Positions 31,365-40,786 are shown, numbered from the stretch's first letter. The stretch is 44,534 nucleotides of DNA from Desulfofustis glycolicus DSM 9705 (GCF_900130015.1 NZ_FQXS01000034.1:1-44534), one strand, 5' to 3'. The notes: generated from the letters alone by a model not told the origin. Program-made: numbers and translations.

Positions 31365-33869
31365 TCATTGATGTATCGCATTTTGTTCATCGGTTCGGCG
31401 CTCATCCAGGACATCGCGCACCCGGTTGCACAGATCGGACATCGAGAAGGGCTTTTGTATAAATGCAAACCCTTCATCGAGCACCCCGTGCGGTCCGATT
31501 ACACTGGCCGTATAACCGGACATAAACAAACACTTCACGCGTGGATAGCCGGCCTGCAAACGAGCCGCCAGATCCCGACCGTTCATCTCGGGCATGATCA
31601 CATCGGTGATCAACAGATGAATTTCACCGGCGTGCTCATCGGCCAGGCGAAGTGCTTCGGTCGGTTTCCCGGCGGGCAGCACTCGATAACCTTGAAGTTC
31701 GAGCATCATGGTGGTCATTTCCAGAACCATCGGTTCATCTTCAACCAGTAAAACAGTCTCGCTGCCGGCCGTCGTCCGAGGGGGAGCGACGCGCTGTGGG
31801 CCACCCTCCGCATCTTCCCGATAGAGCGGGAGAAACAGGTGAAAAGTAGTACCGCTGCCAGGCGCACTCTCCACCTCGACAAACCCATCGTTCTGCTTGA
31901 CTATCCCATAGACCGTGGCCAGCCCGAGGCCGGTTCCCGCACCGATGTCTTTGGTGGTGAAAAACGGCTCGAACAGTTTATCCAGGGTCTGTCGACCCAT
32001 GCCACAACCATCGTCGCTGACCGTCAACCGGGCAAACGCTCCCGGCGCAGCTTCCGGCCGATCGGCGCAATAGGTCTCATCAAGCACCGCCGGGGCCGTT
32101 TCAATCGTCAGCCTGCCGACCCCGGCGATGGCGTCTCTGGCGTTTACGCAGAGATTGGCCATAATCTGGTCGAGCTGCGACGGATCCATTTTGACCGGAA
32201 TCACCTCCGGTGCCGGTCGCCATACCAGTTCGATATTCTCGCCAATCAGCCGGTGCAGCATCGTGATCATACCGGCAACCGTCTGGTTGAGATCAAGCAC
32301 CTTTGGCGCTATGGTCTGCTTGCGGGCAAACGCCAGCAATTGCTGGGTCATATCGGCAGATCGTTTAGCGGCACCATGAATCTGTTGCAAGTATTCACCG
32401 AGCCTCGTATCGGGAGGATTTTGGTTCATTGCCAGTTCCGTATAGCCGAGGATGACCCCAAGCATATTGTTGAAATCGTGGGCGACGCCGCCGGCCAACC
32501 GGCCCACAGACTCCATCTTCTGCGCCTGAATCAACTGCGCCTGCAGTCTTTTCTGGTTCTCCTCGGCCTGTTTCTGAACCGAAATATCGCGGATGGCGCT
32601 TACTCGCCAGTTGTCACCTTTTTGCTTGAAATTACGTGCCTCTAGCTCAGCGTCAAAGTACTCGCCGTTTTTTCTGAGCACGCGAATCGCGTAAGGGGCT
32701 GCATAATCCTTGGCTAGATTTTTTCGGACCAGCGCTCTATCATCCTCGTGCACGAACCCTAAGAAATCCTTGGCAAACAGCTCCTCTCGCCGATAACCGA
32801 GCATATCTGCCATGGACGAGTTGAGGTCAATCGCCACCCCGTTCTTGTGGATGACGATCCCTTCCATAGTCAGATCTGACAGTAATCGATAGCGCTCTTC
32901 ACTCTCCCGCAGCACTTCTTCCGCCTGTTTTCGTCCGGAAATATTACGGACGATTCCGTAAAAACAGCCCTTCCCGTTGACGGTGAATTTGGCACCACTG
33001 ATCTCCACCGGAACAAGGCTGCCATCTGCCCGGACATGGGAAGACTCGAAAGTCAACGGTTCGTTGTCGGGAACTGAATGCCAGAATGACAGAAATTCGG
33101 GCAGCGAGAAATTCGCATCGATCATGTCCAGATTCAGGGCGCTCATCTCGCCGACAGTGCGTCCGAGCATCCTCGCCGCGGCACTGTTGGTGCGAACGAT
33201 CTGCCCCTGTTCGTCAATCAAGTAAATGGCGTCGGAAGCTGTCTCGATCAATTGACGGAAGATCTGCTCGCTGTCGCGCAGGGCCTTTTCCAATTGCTTT
33301 CGTTCAATGGCCACGGCAACCTGGTCGGCAACAGCCGCCAGGACGGAGAGATCGGTCTGGTCATAGCAGTCGGCATCCTGGTAATGCTGCACCGCCATCA
33401 CCCCGACGATGCCGTTCTGGGTTTTCAGCGGCACCCCCAACCAAATCTCGGAAGGAGTGCAGGCTGGAATGGTTAGCGTGCTGGCCGCCTGCCGTGCCAG
33501 AATCTCGGCCTTGGCAACCAAAAGCGGTGCCTTGGTCCGGACAACCTCGGCTGTCAGCGAGGCGGTTTTACTGACCTCGATTATCGGCGGATAACAGGTA
33601 TCGACCGTATCAACGATATAGGGAAAGGTGAGACTGTCATCGGAAGCGTCGTAGAGAGCGATATAAAAATTGGTCGTATCAATGATCAGGCAGAGGGCCT
33701 GGTGAATCGAGGTGAACAACTCGTCAAGATCGGCCGTTTCATTGATGGCATTGGCTATTTTGAACAGGGTCTGATTGATGGCGGCAAAGCGGCTCTGCTG
33801 CTGTAATTGCTCTTCCAGCACGACCAGTCGCCGCTCCAGTTCTTCACGGCTGAATGTCTTCCCTATCAC
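31365..33869 (-). CDS. Hybrid sensor histidine kinase (GAF-PAS-PAS-HisKA-HATPase-REC)
   Basis: The 834-residue protein has no membrane segment. A GAF domain (about 30-190), two PAS domains (about 205-315 and 325-435) with IRDIS- and IVRNISGRKQ-type ends, a phospho-acceptor His in VAHDFNNMLG (His464), and an ATPase with NLCVNARDAI, DDGCGMG and GTGLGLATV follow. The C-terminal receiver (about 715-825) has ITDVIMPEMNG. It resembles cytosolic kinases with a receiver that regulates or relays the phosphate. The GTG start follows GGAGG by seven bases. No cognate regulator is adjacent. Confidence 0.92.
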   Translation of the reverse strand: MIGKTFSREELERRLVVLEEQLQQQSRFAAINQTLFKIANAINETADLDELFTSIHQALCLIIDTTNFYIALYDASDDSLTFPYIVDTVDTCYPPIIEVSKTASLTAEVVRTKAPLLVAKAEILARQAASTLTIPACTPSEIWLGVPLKTQNGIVGVMAVQHYQDADCYDQTDLSVLAAVADQVAVAIERKQLEKALRDSEQIFRQLIETASDAIYLIDEQGQIVRTNSAAARMLGRTVGEMSALNLDMIDANFSLPEFLSFWHSVPDNEPLTFESSHVRADGSLVPVEISGAKFTVNGKGCFYGIVRNISGRKQAEEVLRESEERYRLLSDLTMEGIVIHKNGVAIDLNSSMADMLGYRREELFAKDFLGFVHEDDRALVRKNLAKDYAAPYAIRVLRKNGEYFDAELEARNFKQKGDNWRVSAIRDISVQKQAEENQKRLQAQLIQAQKMESVGRLAGGVAHDFNNMLGVILGYTELAMNQNPPDTRLGEYLQQIHGAAKRSADMTQQLLAFARKQTIAPKVLDLNQTVAGMITMLHRLIGENIELVWRPAPEVIPVKMDPSQLDQIMANLCVNARDAIAGVGRLTIETAPAVLDETYCADRPEAAPGAFARLTVSDDGCGMGRQTLDKLFEPFFTTKDIGAGTGLGLATVYGIVKQNDGFVEVESAPGSGTTFHLFLPLYREDAEGGPQRVAPPRTTAGSETVLLVEDEPMVLEMTTMMLELQGYRVLPAGKPTEALRLADEHAGEIHLLITDVIMPEMNGRDLAARLQAGYPRVKCLFMSGYTASVIGPHGVLDEGFAFIQKPFSMSDLCNRVRDVLDERRTDEQNAIHQ

Positions 33870-34185
33870 TGACTGCCTCCAGGCCCCGGGCCCTCAATAT
33901 TTCCGACATAAAAATGGTATCCACGCGCTATTGCATGAACTCTGATCTATCATATCAAATCTTTAAGAAATGAGAAAAATTCTTTCTTGCATCCGCCTTT
34001 TCGAAACGTCACGACGAACAATGCCCAACTGTTTCAAGACTGGCCAGGCCGGGTGGCTGTAGTGCAGGCTGCATCTTGGGGAACCGGCGGGGCGCCGGGC
34101 CGGTTCTGCGGTGGCCTGCGAGATCGGCTGGCACAACCGGCTCCTATTGGCTCCTTGACAACCGCGCGGAAATACGGTAACAGCA
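33870..34185. other. Intergenic stretch ahead of the TPP riboswitch
   Basis: The 316 bases hold no convincing gene. A TTGACA...TAACAG promoter at its right end (34155-34183) serves the riboswitch. The left half is A/T-rich and probably holds the kinase promoter, which I could not place with confidence. Confidence 0.4.
34155..34183 (+). promoter_or_regulatory. Sigma70-type promoter of the thi4-thiE unit
   Basis: A perfect TTGACA (34155-34160) and TAACAG (34178-34183) are 17 bases apart. Initiation near 34190 would place the aptamer at the very start of the RNA, so P1 might begin a few bases later than drawn. Confidence 0.45.
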
Positions 34186-34259
34186 TCTCCAGCAGGGGTG
34201 GCCGCGCGCCTGAGATCATACCCTTAGAACCTGATCCGGATAATACCGGCGAAGGGAGA
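34186..34259 (+). promoter_or_regulatory. TPP riboswitch aptamer
   Basis: The conserved elements occur in order: GGGGTG, CTGAGATCATACCC, GAACCTGATCCGG, ATAATACCGG and CGAAGGGA. TCTCC at 34186-34190 pairs with GGAGA at 34255-34259 to close P1. The aptamer binds thiamine pyrophosphate and should turn off the downstream genes when TPP is plentiful. A terminator (34313-34350) is the likely expression platform. Confidence 0.95.
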
Positions 34260-34312
34260 CCGCATCAGCATCCCATCCGACGCTGATGTCACCTCTTGGA
34301 AGCCTTTCCACG

Positions 34313-34350
34313 AGCCGTTTCCCTCTCTCCGGAAACGGCTTTTCGTTTTC
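34313..34350 (+). terminator. Riboswitch-controlled terminator
   Basis: AGCCGTTTCC (34313-34322) pairs perfectly with GGAAACGGCT (34331-34340), followed by TTTCGTTTT. It lies between the TPP aptamer and thi4, so TPP binding probably favours its formation. I did not identify the competing anti-terminator by eye. Confidence 0.8.
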
Positions 34351-34446
34351 GCCCTCCTGCCCACGACATCTCGTTGAATTCCGTCAGGCAGCTTCATGCA
34401 CCTGATAAAACGAAACCACCGCTAATCCTTAACGGAGGCATCACCC

Positions 34447-35220
34447 ATGTTGAATGAAGTCACCATCAGTACCGCAATCATCAACCGCTATATGACCAAG
34501 CTGACCTCGGCCCTTGATCTCGATGTGGCCATTGTCGGCGGCGGTCCGTCCGGCCTGGTCGCCGGCTACTATCTCGCCAAGGCCGGCAGAAAAGTCGCGT
34601 TGTTCGACCGAAAATTGTCCATCGGCGGCGGTATCTGGGGGGGCGGCATGATGTTCAACGAGATCGTGGTTCAAGAGGCGGGCGCAGCGGTGCTCGCCGA
34701 GTTCGGCCTGGCAGGTTCACCTTTTGAGCCCGGCTACTATACCCTCGATTCGGTGTACACGACAGCCACCCTGGTCCACAAGGCCATGGCCGCCGGCTTG
34801 CTGATCTTCAATCTGATCGGCGTCGACGACGTGGTGATCAAGGACGAGCGGGTCGCCGGCCTGGTCATCAATTGGGGGGCCGTATCCACCCTTGGCTGGC
34901 ATATCGATCCGCTGACCCTGTTTGCCCGCTATGTCCTCGACGCAACCGGCCATGACGCGGAGATCGCCTCCGTCCTGGTACGCAAGATGGGCGTTCGGCT
35001 GAATACCGAAACGGGAGGACTGGTCGGCGAGAAATCGATGGCGGCAGAGCGCGCGGAGAGGGAAACAGTGACCAACACCCGGGAGGTTTATCCAGGCCTC
35101 TTCGTCAGCGGCATGGCTGCCAATGCGGTCTGCGGCGGCTACCGGATGGGACCGGTCTTCGGCGGAATGCTGCTCTCCGGCAAACGGGCCGCCGAGTCGA
35201 TACTGGAGGGTCTGGCATGA
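34447..35220 (+). CDS. thi4: Sulfide-dependent thiazole synthase (Thi4 family)
   Basis: The 257-residue protein has a dinucleotide-binding [31 protein letters not shown] and the C-terminal [19 protein letters not shown]. The Cys that yeast Thi4 gives up as a sulfur donor is missing: the region reads [11 protein letters not shown]. This fits catalytic Thi4 enzymes that use sulfide and iron with NAD and glycine to make ADP-thiazole, and so suits an anaerobic, sulfide-rich cell. The ATG follows GGAGG. The next gene, thiE, overlaps it by four bases. Regulation is by the TPP riboswitch upstream. Confidence 0.92.
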   Translation: MLNEVTISTAIINRYMTKLTSALDLDVAIVGGGPSGLVAGYYLAKAGRKVALFDRKLSIGGGIWGGGMMFNEIVVQEAGAAVLAEFGLAGSPFEPGYYTLDSVYTTATLVHKAMAAGLLIFNLIGVDDVVIKDERVAGLVINWGAVSTLGWHIDPLTLFARYVLDATGHDAEIASVLVRKMGVRLNTETGGLVGEKSMAAERAERETVTNTREVYPGLFVSGMAANAVCGGYRMGPVFGGMLLSGKRAAESILEGLA

Positions 35221-35921
35221 TCAGCCAGCAAGCCTCCTGCACCAGTGCGTCACCAGCCAGAAGGCTCGAACCGGGGCTGTACCTGGTCTTGACTGAACCG
35301 CCCGGCGGTTATGAACAGCTGGCCGAGTCGGCCGTATCGGAGCAGTTGCCGGCCCTGCAGTTGCGCTATAAAGGAGAGGACCAGCGCCGTTTTCTGCAAC
35401 TGGCCCGAAACCTGCGCGACATCACCCGCGGTTCGCAGACCCTGTTCATCGTCAACGACCGCCCCGATATCGCCCTGATCGCCGGTGCGGACGGCGTCCA
35501 TATCGGCCAGGAAGACCTGCCGGCCACGGACGTTCGAGGGCTGATCGGCACCAAGATGCTGCTCGGTCTTTCCACCCACAACCTGGACCAGGTTGCCGCT
35601 GCCGAACAGGAACCCGTCGACTATATCGGTTTCGGGCCACTCTACCCGACCACGTCCAAACAGCAGCCTGACCCGGTTACCGGCCCGGCCCTGCTGAGCG
35701 AGGCATATCGCCTCAGCAGCCGACCGATCGTCGCCATCGGCGGATTGACCCGGGCACGTCTGACGGCCCTTGATCTCCGGTCCTGTCATAACGCGGCGGT
35801 CATTTCTGAAGTCGCCCTGGCTGATGACCCGAAAGCAATGATGAGAACCCTGCATCGCAGCATTCTCGAACTGAAGGGAGTAGATCCTGAACAGCCGAAG
35901 GCCGATCGAGCCAACGACTGA
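35217..35921 (+). CDS. thiE: Thiamine phosphate synthase
   Basis: The 234-residue TIM-barrel protein has [15 protein letters not shown] (the QLRxK motif), [42 protein letters not shown] and IVAIGGL. It joins HMP-pyrophosphate to the thiazole phosphate. Its ATG overlaps the thi4 stop (ATGA), so the two are translationally coupled. thiC and thiD are not in the window. The C-terminal 20 residues look like a loose extension. Confidence 0.93.
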   Translation: MISQQASCTSASPARRLEPGLYLVLTEPPGGYEQLAESAVSEQLPALQLRYKGEDQRRFLQLARNLRDITRGSQTLFIVNDRPDIALIAGADGVHIGQEDLPATDVRGLIGTKMLLGLSTHNLDQVAAAEQEPVDYIGFGPLYPTTSKQQPDPVTGPALLSEAYRLSSRPIVAIGGLTRARLTALDLRSCHNAAVISEVALADDPKAMMRTLHRSILELKGVDPEQPKADRAND

Positions 35922-35929
35922 CCGCCACC

Positions 35930-35979
35930 GAGAAAGCCGCGTCGCTGTCTCGCTAGCCTGACAGCAGCGCGGCTTTCTC
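35930..35979. terminator. Bidirectional terminator-like inverted repeat
   Basis: GAGAAAGCCGCG and CGCGGCTTTCTC (12 bp, perfect) close around an inner CTGTC/GACAG stem. It lies between convergent thiE and the encapsulin gene. No long T run follows, so it may work through its stem or with Rho. Confidence 0.6.
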
Positions 35980-36025
35980 AAGCGGTTATCATGCTGGCGG
36001 CCGGGCAGCGATCTCTATTCACTTG

Positions 36026-36826
36026 TTACGCGAGGCGATATCTGACGATGGCTTCGGGGGTAATCACCCGGAATGTGAACGATTCGGTGACAAACAGCTC
36101 GATATCGCTGGTGGAGTGGCTGTGATAACCGATCGCGAAATCCTGGCCAACCGTCAATTCAAAATCGCCGCCGCGGGCGGCAACCAGCAGGGCATCCTGT
36201 ACCCCTTCCGAGTAGACCACCTTCCCGCCGATCTGGGTTTCCAGAATTGAGCGCAAGGTGCCGCCCGGTGCGCTGCGGGCCAGAAATTTCCACAACGGGG
36301 CGGACACGACCAGATTGGCCGGCCCCTCGATCCCCTCCTTCAGCATCCGGGTCTGACCTTCGGCCACTCCGTCAACGATGGCATCCATATCCAAGGGCAG
36401 CGAGATCTGTTGATCTCCGGCGCTCTCATGCAGACCGACGATAGTGCCCGGCTTGAATCCTTCGAAGATGACCTTCTCTTCGAACCTGGCAATCTCCCGG
36501 CAAGCCTCGACCAACGCATCCAACTGGATGTCCTTGGCGCCACGACCGATATTGTCGAGTTCCCAGGTCTGCAACGTAAAATTGACCCGGGCCTCGACCA
36601 GGGGCTGAACCTGGTGAATACCGTATTTGACCTTGCCATCGGCCTGTTTGCGAGACACCGACAAGCGGCCAAGCGTGACACAGGCATGGCCGATCCCGTG
36701 GGGACCGTCAATGTCGACAAATTTTCTTCCCGATACGTTGGCGACCAGGGTTTCTCTGGCCAGCGTGTCTATTTCGCCCCAGCCTTGCGCGCTGATAGGG
36801 GCCATTTCTCTTCGTAACAGGTCCAT
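36026..36826 (-). CDS. Encapsulin shell protein (family 1)
   Basis: The 266-residue protein has the HK97-fold signature of encapsulins. It opens MDLLRREMAPISAQGWGEID and continues with the SGRKFVDIDGPHG loop, a mid E-loop (KVKYGIHQVQPLVEARVNF) and the C-terminal EAIVRYR. It would self-assemble into a protein nanocompartment. The ATG follows GGAGGGAG. The cargo gene lies directly upstream (30 bases), so the two are expressed together. Confidence 0.93.
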   Translation of the reverse strand: MDLLRREMAPISAQGWGEIDTLARETLVANVSGRKFVDIDGPHGIGHACVTLGRLSVSRKQADGKVKYGIHQVQPLVEARVNFTLQTWELDNIGRGAKDIQLDALVEACREIARFEEKVIFEGFKPGTIVGLHESAGDQQISLPLDMDAIVDGVAEGQTRMLKEGIEGPANLVVSAPLWKFLARSAPGGTLRSILETQIGGKVVYSEGVQDALLVAARGGDFELTVGQDFAIGYHSHSTSDIELFVTESFTFRVITPEAIVRYRLA

Positions 36827-36856
36827 CGGCTCCCTCCTTTGCAGGATCTTGGTGAA

Positions 36857-37228
36857 CTATTTTTTCAGGCTGCCGATACCCAGTCCCTGACCTTCAGCAG
36901 GCGTTTCGCCGGCTTCCTGGGCAGTATCACCCTGGCTGAGGAACTCCTCCTCAACTTCCTCGGCACCCTGCTGATAGAATCGCTCCTCGTCCGGTTCGAG
37001 CTCCTTGAGCAGGCGCAGAAATTCGCCGGCATGCACCTTTTCCTCGTCGGCAATATCTTGCAGGACGTTTTGCGCCAGCACGTTGTCGGTTGATTCCGCC
37101 AACTGCTGATACAGCTGGATTGCTTCATATTCGGCAGCAATCATGAACCGAATCGCCCGCACCAGCTCTTTGTGCGTCAACAGGCGGTCTTGCTTCAGTA
37201 CACTGAAAGGATGACCAAATTCAGGCAT
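36857..37228 (-). CDS. Encapsulated ferritin-like protein (EncFtn), encapsulin cargo
   Basis: The 123-residue protein begins MPEFGHPF and has two helices with the ferroxidase residues AAEYEAIQLYQQL and DIADEEKVHAGEF. It ends with GLGIGSLKK, which matches the cargo-loading peptide that docks inside encapsulin shells. It forms ring-shaped oligomers that oxidise iron for storage in the compartment. The ATG at 37228 follows GGAGG by five bases; a longer frame from 37240 has no ribosome site. The pair should protect against iron and oxidative stress. Confidence 0.93.
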   Translation of the reverse strand: MPEFGHPFSVLKQDRLLTHKELVRAIRFMIAAEYEAIQLYQQLAESTDNVLAQNVLQDIADEEKVHAGEFLRLLKELEPDEERFYQQGAEEVEEEFLSQGDTAQEAGETPAEGQGLGIGSLKK

Positions 37229-37301
37229 GTTTTCCTCCACTGATTTCCAGTCGGGTTATGGGTATCCCCACGGCGGTAAACAACCCGCCGCCATGAGCAG
37301 A

Positions 37302-37330
37302 ACTATAACGCCGATTGCTGTCGAGTGCAA
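37302..37330 (-). promoter_or_regulatory. Sigma70-type promoter of the encapsulin operon
   Basis: On the minus strand TTGCAC (37330-37325) and TATAGT (37307-37302) are 17 bases apart. Transcription would begin near 37295, about 67 bases before EncFtn. Confidence 0.6.
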
Positions 37331-37524
37331 AGACCCGGACATTCATCGGCACACAGAACAGTCCTATACAATTCTAACACATCCATACCCCTCGACGAAC
37401 CACTTTTCTGCATTGCGATAGCGGCAGCAGGGCGCAAAAACCGGCGATACAGAATCGCTCCTATCCTGAGCAACGAATTGTTATCATGATTATTTTCAGA
37501 GTTGCAACGGACCACGACAAGAAT

Positions 37525-37551
37525 GTCCCGGAAACCGGGACGCTCCGGGAC
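37525..37551. promoter_or_regulatory. Palindrome with a third half-site, possible operator
   Basis: GTCCCGG-AAA-CCGGGAC at 37525-37541 is a perfect 7-bp inverted repeat, and CCGGGAC recurs at 37545-37551. Repeated half-sites fit a dimeric or oligomeric regulator. It is about 195 bases upstream of the encapsulin promoter, so the regulated gene is uncertain. Confidence 0.4.
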
Positions 37552-37684
37552 AAGAGGGGAATAACAGACAAAGATCGCGATACCGGGCGCCGACCCAACA
37601 AGAAACGGTACGACGCCGGGTCTTTTATCTGCACCTCACAATGACACCTGTTGTCAGGCAGAACACAGTGAAGTGAGTGCACCG

Positions 37685-38446
37685 CTAACGGGCCAACCAC
37701 CCCCCGTCAACGGCAAAGGTATAGCCGTGAACATAGTCAGACGCCGATGAAGCCAGAAAAACAGCACAGCCCTGCAGATCGTCCGGCTCACCCCAGCGAC
37801 CGGCGGGAATACGCTCGAGAATCTGGCGATTGCGATTCTCGTCGGCCCGGATCGGGGCGGTATTATCTGTTGCCATATAGCCCGGCGCGATAGCGTTGAC
37901 ATTGATTCCCAATGGCGCCCACTCGGCGGCGAGAATACGCGTCAATCCCATTACTCCGCTCTTGGAGGCGGTATAGGGACTCACTAAAATTCCCCCCTGA
38001 AAGGAAAGCATGGAGGCGATGTTGATGATCTTCCCTCGCCGCTGCTGCTCCACCATCAACCGGGCCACCGCCTGACTGAGGAAAAACAGAGCGTTGAGGT
38101 TGACGTTCATGACCTCGTCCCAATCCTGTTCACTAAAGTCAAGAGCGGAACATCTCTTTATGATTCCGGCATTATTGATCAGGATATCGACTCCACCGAA
38201 GCTTTTTTCCGCCCTGTCGACGATATCCAGGTGCACTCCCCTTTCTCGCAAATCAGCCTGGACTCCAACGAACCTGCGGCCTCGGGCACTTACTTCATAA
38301 GCGACATCACCTTCCGATGAGCTGAATACGCCGACAATATCCGCTCCCGCCTCGGCCAACCCCAGAGCCATGGATCTGCCGAGGCCACGGTTACAGCCGG
38401 TTACGATGGCGACTTTGCCGTCCAATCTGAATTGATCAAGGATCAT
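37685..38446 (-). CDS. kduD: 2-dehydro-3-deoxy-D-gluconate 5-dehydrogenase (SDR)
   Basis: The 253-residue short-chain dehydrogenase has TGCNRGLG for NAD(P), NNAGII, the catalytic SPYTASKSG (Tyr-xxx-Lys) and the C-terminal VDGGWLAR. It should reduce 2,5-diketo-3-deoxygluconate to 2-keto-3-deoxygluconate, following the isomerase encoded just upstream. AGGAG overlaps the kduI stop. The neighbouring isomerase supports KduD over other SDRs. It ends the TRAP-kdu operon. Confidence 0.9.
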   Translation of the reverse strand: MILDQFRLDGKVAIVTGCNRGLGRSMALGLAEAGADIVGVFSSSEGDVAYEVSARGRRFVGVQADLRERGVHLDIVDRAEKSFGGVDILINNAGIIKRCSALDFSEQDWDEVMNVNLNALFFLSQAVARLMVEQQRRGKIINIASMLSFQGGILVSPYTASKSGVMGLTRILAAEWAPLGINVNAIAPGYMATDNTAPIRADENRNRQILERIPAGRWGEPDDLQGCAVFLASSASDYVHGYTFAVDGGWLAR

Positions 38447-38455
38447 CGTCTTCTC

Positions 38456-39286
38456 CTAACGAATTTCCGACATCGGGATGTGGTCCATATCGGTAAACGC
38501 CTGGTTTTCACCGGCCATTCCCCAAATAAAGGTATAACTGCCGGTACCGGCACCGGCATGAATGGACCAGCTGGGAGAAAGTACGGCCTGCCCTTCTCGA
38601 ACAACCAGGTGCCGTGTTTGATCGGCCTCCCCCATGAAGTGAAAGACGAAGTCCTCTTCTTTCATATTAAAATACAAATAAGCTTCCATACGACGCTGGT
38701 GCGAATGGGGGGGCATCGTATTCCAGACACTGCCGGGCTCAAGCGTCGTCATTCCCATCACCAGTTGACAACTTTTCACTCCGTCCGGATGGATGTACTT
38801 GCGAATCGTCCGTTTATTCGACTTTTCCATCTCGCCCATCTCCACCGGAGCGGCATCGGCGAAGGTTATCTTTTCCGTCGGATAAACGTTATGAGCCGGT
38901 GCGCTGAGAAGATAATACCGGGCAGGATTGGCGGCATCATCACTGGCAAAGACCATGGTCCGATTCCCTTTGCCGATATACAAACCGTCACGATCAGCCA
39001 TGGCGATTTTTTTGCCCTCGACGAGTATGCTCCCCGGGCCACCGATGTTGATAACTCCCATTTCCCGGCGCTCGAGCAGATAGTCTGCACCAATCACGGC
39101 AGAATCGACCGCACACTCAACAGGGCCTGACGGTTTTATGCCACCAATGATGAGCCGGTCGTAAAAGGTGTAAATCAAGTTCGGTGCGTCTCCGGAAAAT
39201 AGCTGTTCAATCAGGAAATGTTCTCGCAATTCGTCCGTATCGAGCAGAGCGGCATGCTCCGGGTGTATGGCATGACGGATATCCAT
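38456..39286 (-). CDS. kduI: 5-dehydro-4-deoxy-D-glucuronate isomerase
   Basis: The 276-residue protein has the length of KduI and its cupin zinc site in PPHSHQRRMEAYLYF, with the later His in SIHAGAGT. It begins MDIRHAIHPEHAALLDT. It interconverts 5-keto-4-deoxyuronate and 2,5-diketo-3-deoxygluconate during breakdown of pectin- or uronate-derived sugars. The ATG at 39286 follows GAGGAGG; a longer frame from 39361 is not needed. It is followed by kduD, nine bases later. Confidence 0.95.
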   Translation of the reverse strand: MDIRHAIHPEHAALLDTDELREHFLIEQLFSGDAPNLIYTFYDRLIIGGIKPSGPVECAVDSAVIGADYLLERREMGVINIGGPGSILVEGKKIAMADRDGLYIGKGNRTMVFASDDAANPARYYLLSAPAHNVYPTEKITFADAAPVEMGEMEKSNKRTIRKYIHPDGVKSCQLVMGMTTLEPGSVWNTMPPHSHQRRMEAYLYFNMKEEDFVFHFMGEADQTRHLVVREGQAVLSPSWSIHAGAGTGSYTFIWGMAGENQAFTDMDHIPMSEIR

Positions 39287-39508
39287 GGTCGATTCCTCCT
39301 CTCTATAGGTTTCGTTTCTTTGTTCTCTTTCGGTCGTGATTTCCAAAGACAGAGCCGGCAAGACAGGACCGGCGGCCTCTTTCGATGATCCTCTTTGCCG
39401 CTAAGTGAGCGGCTCATGGCTTACCTGGTTGCGACTGCTCCACTCCTGATTACGACGCTGAGCACGGCGGAGGCGATACCTGTTTTCAGTACGATCGCTT
39501 TCATAAGC

Positions 39509-40786
39509 TTAATCCATCAGCAGTGACGGAAGCCAGAGGCTCAGGTGCGGGATATACGTAATCAAGATCAACGTGATCAGATTGGCCAGCAAAAACGGCA
39601 ACGCAGCTTTGAAAATACGTCCTATCTGAACTTTGGAAATAGCGGAACACACATTCAGGCACATGCCAACCGGCGGGGTCACCAGCCCCATGGCCAATCC
39701 GGTAATCAAAATCACGCCGAACTGAATACCATTGATGCCAAGTAATTTCATCGCCGGCAGAAATACCGGAGTCAACAACAAAATAGCCGGGCTGACATCG
39801 ACAAAGGTCCCTACCAGCAAAATAATAACGAGAACCACGGCCAGAATCGCAAACACCGGTACGTCCAATCCCGAAACAAACAGGGCCAGGCTTTGCGGAA
39901 TTCGCTCCAGGGCGAGAATCCAGACATAGAGTTTGGATAGAGCGATGATGATCATCACGGTTGCACTGGTCTGGATCGAATCTCGGAGCAGTTTCGGCAC
40001 GGCTTTCAGCTCCAGCTCCTTGAGGAGAAAAAGTCCGACAAAAAAGGCGTACAGCACACCCAAACCGGCCGATTCCGTCGCCGTAGCCAGGCCGAGAACC
40101 ACCGCACCGACGACGAAAACAGGCATAATCAGCGCGGGAAAGGCACGTCCCGTCAGAACGAGCCGATCTCTATTGGACAAGGTTGTAGCCGCTGTTGGAA
40201 ACTTCTTGTAATAGGAAACGATGACCGTGATGACCAGCATCAGCAAACCGATCAGGACACCCGGGATCAACCCTCCGAGGAACAGTCGGCCGACGCTCTC
40301 TTCGGATATATAAGCGTAAATAACCATCGGCACGCTTGGCGGAATTATCATTCCCATCGTCGACGATGCAACGGTTATACCGCTGGCAAACTCGAGGGAG
40401 TAGCCCTTTTTTTTCATCTCCGGGATCAATACCGCCCCGACGGAGGCGGTATCGGACACGGATGAACCGGAAATGCCGCCAAAGACCATACTGGCAATCA
40501 CGTTGACCAGGCCAAGGCCTCCCCGAAGCCGACCGACAAACATGAGACTGAAATCAATCAGGCGGGTCGTAATCCCACCGGAGTTCATCAGCAATCCCAT
40601 GAACACAAAGAGGGGCATGGCGATCATCGCATAGGAGTTCATGCCGGCGAAAAACCTCGCCGGCAGGACCGACAGCAATTCGGGATGAACCATCCAGAAA
40701 TAGGCAAGCCCTGATAACCCGAGAGAATAAGCAATCGGCACGCCGACAAGCAGGAAACAGAGCAGACTACCCAGAAGGATCAGCAC
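39509..40786 (-). CDS. TRAP transporter large permease (DctM)
   Basis: The 425-residue protein is strongly hydrophobic, with about twelve membrane segments. Typical DctM motifs are the conserved GGISGSSVSDTASVG, IPPSVPMVIYA and GLVTPPVGMCLNV. It moves solute across the inner membrane on a sodium or proton gradient. The start is a GTG overlapping the dctQ stop. It is followed by 222 bases without a credible gene before kduI. The substrate is probably a sugar acid, by neighbours. Confidence 0.92.
   Translation of the reverse strand: MLILLGSLLCFLLVGVPIAYSLGLSGLAYFWMVHPELLSVLPARFFAGMNSYAMIAMPLFVFMGLLMNSGGITTRLIDFSLMFVGRLRGGLGLVNVIASMVFGGISGSSVSDTASVGAVLIPEMKKKGYSLEFASGITVASSTMGMIIPPSVPMVIYAYISEESVGRLFLGGLIPGVLIGLLMLVITVIVSYYKKFPTAATTLSNRDRLVLTGRAFPALIMPVFVVGAVVLGLATATESAGLGVLYAFFVGLFLLKELELKAVPKLLRDSIQTSATVMIIIALSKLYVWILALERIPQSLALFVSGLDVPVFAILAVVLVIILLVGTFVDVSPAILLLTPVFLPAMKLLGINGIQFGVILITGLAMGLVTPPVGMCLNVCSAISKVQIGRIFKAALPFLLANLITLILITYIPHLSLWLPSLLMD

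Larger units (their letters stand above)
37241..37684. other. Intergenic stretch upstream of the encapsulin operon
   Basis: No convincing gene is present in these 444 bases. The encapsulin promoter (37302-37330) and a palindromic possible operator (37525-37551) are within it. Several short frames here look accidental. Confidence 0.5.

Noticed and set aside
37480-37515. A possible sigma54 promoter near GTGGTCCGTTGCA
   Set aside because: The GG and GC boxes are six bases apart, not the required ten.
37461-37700. A 79-residue frame upstream of the encapsulin operon
   Set aside because: Serine-rich, no motif and no ribosome site; it overlaps the kduD 3' end and looks accidental.
39421-39504. 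A 27-codon frame after dctM that begins MKAIVLKTG
   Set aside because: No ribosome site, very short, and no recognisable family.
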